Under the pieces are notes generated by a model that worked only from the letters and a program-made list of their open reading frames with translations, did no database searches and had not been told where the DNA came from. From assembly GCF_947503875.1 (NCBI RefSeq), contig NZ_CANNFH010000002.1, positions 496,001 through 560,000 on the forward strand: DNA of 64,000 nt. Direction: 5' to 3'. Source of the DNA: an uncultured Polaribacter sp. (GTDB taxonomy: Bacteria > Bacteroidota > Bacteroidia > Flavobacteriales > Flavobacteriaceae). The translations under genes were made by a program, and so were the position numbers. This document shows, in pieces, positions 62,464 to 64,000 of this stretch (positions within the stretch are counted from its first letter, which is position 1; each line of letters opens with the position of its first letter).

Positions 62464-62524
62464 AATACTTTAATGTGATAGGCTAGATTCTTTTCTAAAC
62501 TGGTGCAAATGTAAATAAGTATTT

Positions 62525-62577
62525 AGGTTTTTATAGCTATGAGAATATTGGTATTTTGTGTATGTATTTATACGGAT
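62525..62577 (-). promoter_or_regulatory. Conserved upstream element of the B copy
   Basis: On the plus strand AGGTTTTT (62525), GAATATTGGTATT (62543-62555) and TTTATACGGAT (to 62577) match the element at 63063-63114 with the same spacing. The palindrome's left arm is degenerate here. It lies 80 bases from the gene start, as in the A copy (79). It looks like an activator site. Confidence 0.6.
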
Positions 62578-62633
62578 GATTTTTTGATTAATTGTGAGGT
62601 ATTGTTTAGCTCTGTTTTTTTTTAATATTACCG

Positions 62634-62676
62634 CATAAAAAAGCTTTCTAAATTTCTTTAGAAAGCTTTTAAAAAA
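62634..62676 (-). terminator. Second copy of the antiporter-side terminator
   Basis: AAAAAGCTTTCTAAA, loop TTTC and TTTAGAAAGCTTTTAAAAAA form a stem almost identical to the terminator at 62111-62146. The left flank reads TTACCGCATAA, the last codons of the antiporter gene, so it was duplicated along with the 3' end of that gene. Confidence 0.85.
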
Positions 62677-62689
62677 TTATATGTTGTAA

Positions 62690-63001
62690 TTATTTAGTAA
62701 TTGAAGCTCTTTTCCAAGGCTTGTAGTTTTTTAACTCAAAAGCTTTCAATTCCACTCTTGGGCACTCTTCTACATTTAAGGCTACTAAATGGTTATCTTT
62801 TAAATCCCAAATTTTAGCGTTTTTAAATTCTGGACCTTGTTCTAGCACCTTTTTGTTGATAGAAAATAAAGTTACTGCTTTCGCTTTATTTTTCCAAGGC
62901 TTGTAATTCTTATGAGCTGGCCCTTTTAAGCTGTTTCTTTTTTGAGAATACGTTGCAGTTACTATAAATGCGAATGCAAATAACACGATATATTTTTTCA
63001 T
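62690..63001 (-). CDS. Small exported protein with three GPxxKNxKxW repeats (A copy)
   Basis: A 103-residue protein with a signal peptide (MKKYIVLFAFAFIVTATYSQ). The repeats are at residues 25-38 (LKGPAHKNYKPWKN), 54-66 (EQGPEFKNAKIWD) and 85-97 (LKAFELKNYKPWK); the third has lost GP. A single cysteine (Cys80) is in the third spacer. It lies directly downstream of the response regulator gene on the same strand, with a palindrome-containing gap of 120 bases. It is a paralogue of the gene at 62164-62463. Confidence 0.85.
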   Translation of the reverse strand: MKKYIVLFAFAFIVTATYSQKRNSLKGPAHKNYKPWKNKAKAVTLFSINKKVLEQGPEFKNAKIWDLKDNHLVALNVEECPRVELKAFELKNYKPWKRASITK

Positions 63002-63062
63002 AATAATAATTTTAGATATACTAGATTTATTTCTAATACACCATAAAAGTACGATATTAACT

Positions 63063-63115
63063 AGGTTTTTGCACTCTAAGAATATTGGTATTCTGTATCC
63101 GTATTTATACGGATA
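63063..63115 (-). promoter_or_regulatory. Palindromic upstream element of the A copy
   Basis: TATCCGTA and TACGGATA (63096-63103 and 63108-63115) form a perfect 8-base inverted repeat around TTTA. GAATATTGGTATT (63080-63092) and AGGTTTTT (63063-63070) complete the block shared with the B copy. It lies between the response regulator stop and the A-copy gene. It fits a dimeric NarL-type regulator site. Confidence 0.65.
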
Positions 63116-63121
63116 ACTAAT

Positions 63122-63748
63122 TTAAATTAATTTTTGTTCTGTTGCTTTTTTAATGAGTTGTGCAGTATTTTTTACTTCTAATTTTTTTAAAATATTAGCC
63201 CTATGAGTTTCTGTAGTTCTAGTACTTACAAATAATTGAGCAGCTATTTCTTTTGTAGTAAACCCTTTGCTAAGTAATAGTAATACTTCTGTTTCTTTTT
63301 TAGAAAGCAAATTTTTACTGGTACTATCTATGGCCATAAAGTCTATCATTTTTTCTGCAATAGCTTGTGTAAAATACTTTTTACCTTGTGCTACAATTTT
63401 AATAGCTTTTATAAGTTCTTCTTCATCTGCATTTTTTAAAAGATAACCAAAAGCCCCATTTTTAGCACATTTGGCAATATAATTACCATCATCAAACATA
63501 GAAATTACAATAGGTTTTACAGTGCTTTTGGTTTTATTTAGCTTTCTAAGTACTTCAAAACCATCTGTATTTGGCATGTTAATATCTAATAAAACGATGT
63601 CAAAATCTTGTGTTTCAGTAACAAAGTCTAAAAACAAATCTCCATCTTCAAAAGTTGCAATTACATTAAAATCTTCTTGTTTTTTAAGCAATTCTGCTAA
63701 ACCCATTCTAAAGAGTTTGTGGTCGTCTGTAACAACAATTTTAATCAT
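63122..63748 (-). CDS. NarL/FixJ-family response regulator
   Basis: A 208-residue two-domain regulator. The receiver domain has the acidic pair Asp8-Asp9, the phosphorylation site Asp55 (IVLLDINMPN) and Lys105 (GYLLKNA). The LuxR-type helix-turn-helix is over about residues 149-195 (LSKKETEVLLLLSKGFTTKE through STRTTETHRANILKKL). It follows a histidine kinase gene with 1 base between the stop and this start, forming a two-component operon. The palindromes ahead of the two downstream small-protein genes are candidate targets. Confidence 0.93.
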   Translation of the reverse strand: MIKIVVTDDHKLFRMGLAELLKKQEDFNVIATFEDGDLFLDFVTETQDFDIVLLDINMPNTDGFEVLRKLNKTKSTVKPIVISMFDDGNYIAKCAKNGAFGYLLKNADEEELIKAIKIVAQGKKYFTQAIAEKMIDFMAIDSTSKNLLSKKETEVLLLLSKGFTTKEIAAQLFVSTRTTETHRANILKKLEVKNTAQLIKKATEQKLI

Positions 63749-63749
63749 T

Positions 63750-64000
63750 TTAATTTTTATTTATCGGCATTTCTATATCAAAAACAGTTTCTCCTTTTTT
63801 AGATTGTAGTTTTAAAATTCCTTTACAAATTTCTACTCTACTTTTTATATTATTCAATCCAAAGCCTTTACTAGTTTCGTTCGTATTAAAACCAGTGCCA
63901 TTATCCGTATAATATAAAGATAAAAAATCATCAAACTCTGTAAGCGATATTTTTATTTGTGAAGGATTCCCGTGTTTTATAGAGTTATTAATTAATTCTT
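63750..64000 (-). CDS. Sensor histidine kinase, C-terminal part only
   Basis: The last 83 residues of a kinase that runs off the right edge of the window. The HATPase domain shows the N box (ELINNSIKHG), the G1 box (YTDNGTGF) and the G2 box (SKGFGLNNIKSRVE). This arrangement is typical of HisKA_3 (NarX/DegS-like) kinases that pair with NarL-type regulators. The stop is TAA at 63752-63750. Confidence 0.9.
   Translation of the reverse strand, partial: ELINNSIKHGNPSQIKISLTEFDDFLSLYYTDNGTGFNTNETSKGFGLNNIKSRVEICKGILKLQSKKGETVFDIEMPINKN

Overview
The window is AT-rich chromosomal DNA that looks like a marine member of the Flavobacteriaceae (Bacteroidota), in the Polaribacter/Tenacibaculum range. 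This is inferred from a SusC/SusD pair, a type IX secretion C-terminal sorting domain, TAnnTTTG-type -7 promoter boxes, a GH3-type acyl-adenylating enzyme, Bacteroidota DUF families (DUF4136, DUF4197, DUF5522, DUF2797) and several flavobacterial dispersed repeats. There is no rRNA operon, CRISPR array or intact insertion sequence. One tRNA gene, tRNA-Arg(ACG), is present.

Layout. Positions 1-13.9 kb hold mostly housekeeping genes: the tail of a BaiN-like flavoprotein, a redoxin, MazG, a VPS10/Asp-box secreted protein, aroA, queA, rlmN, a polyprenyl synthase, a GH3 protein, DUF2797, a nitrilase and YjbQ. From 13.9 to 19.8 kb (minus strand) come a Cof-type HAD phosphatase with a LacI regulator, then a tightly packed glycosyltransferase operon. 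From 19.9 to 28.6 kb are a polyferredoxin/flavoprotein pair, a beta-barrel protein, a GH113-like lipoprotein, a UspA protein, and a tandem-domain lipoprotein followed by a BamA-like barrel.

The accessory core is 29.8-44.2 kb, almost entirely on the minus strand. It contains DUF547, a TIGR04169-type peroxidase-like protein, the radical SAM enzyme ArsS, two TIGR04282/DUF2064-type transferases, a SusC/SusD pair, a Na+/solute symporter, a metallophosphoesterase-like protein with eroded motifs, an exported rhodanese, a DM13 protein with a type IX tail, a purine nucleoside phosphorylase and a sterol-desaturase-like protein. This reads as an arsenosugar-type (rSAM/selenodomain) locus with its own uptake system. 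The known ArsS product is an adenosine derivative, so the phosphorylase, which has Asp where 6-oxopurine-specific enzymes have Asn, is a plausible next step. No arsM is in the window.

From 44.5 to 59.2 kb the genes are mainly conserved: a YgiQ radical SAM protein, FKBP, a broken gene, isobutyryl-CoA mutase IcmF, lipoproteins, pyrF, tpiA, prmA and clpS. From 59.2 to 64 kb are small proteins, a restriction-methylase-like remnant beside tRNA-Arg, a Ca2+/Na+ antiporter, and a NarL-type two-component system followed by two tandem paralogues for small exported proteins. Each paralogue carries three GPxxKNxKxW repeats and the two share an upstream palindrome-like element.

The window is also rich in dispersed repeats. 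Several have moved into coding sequence: a 113-bp tandem array supplies the start of the symporter, and intergenic-type repeats lie in frame in IcmF linkers.
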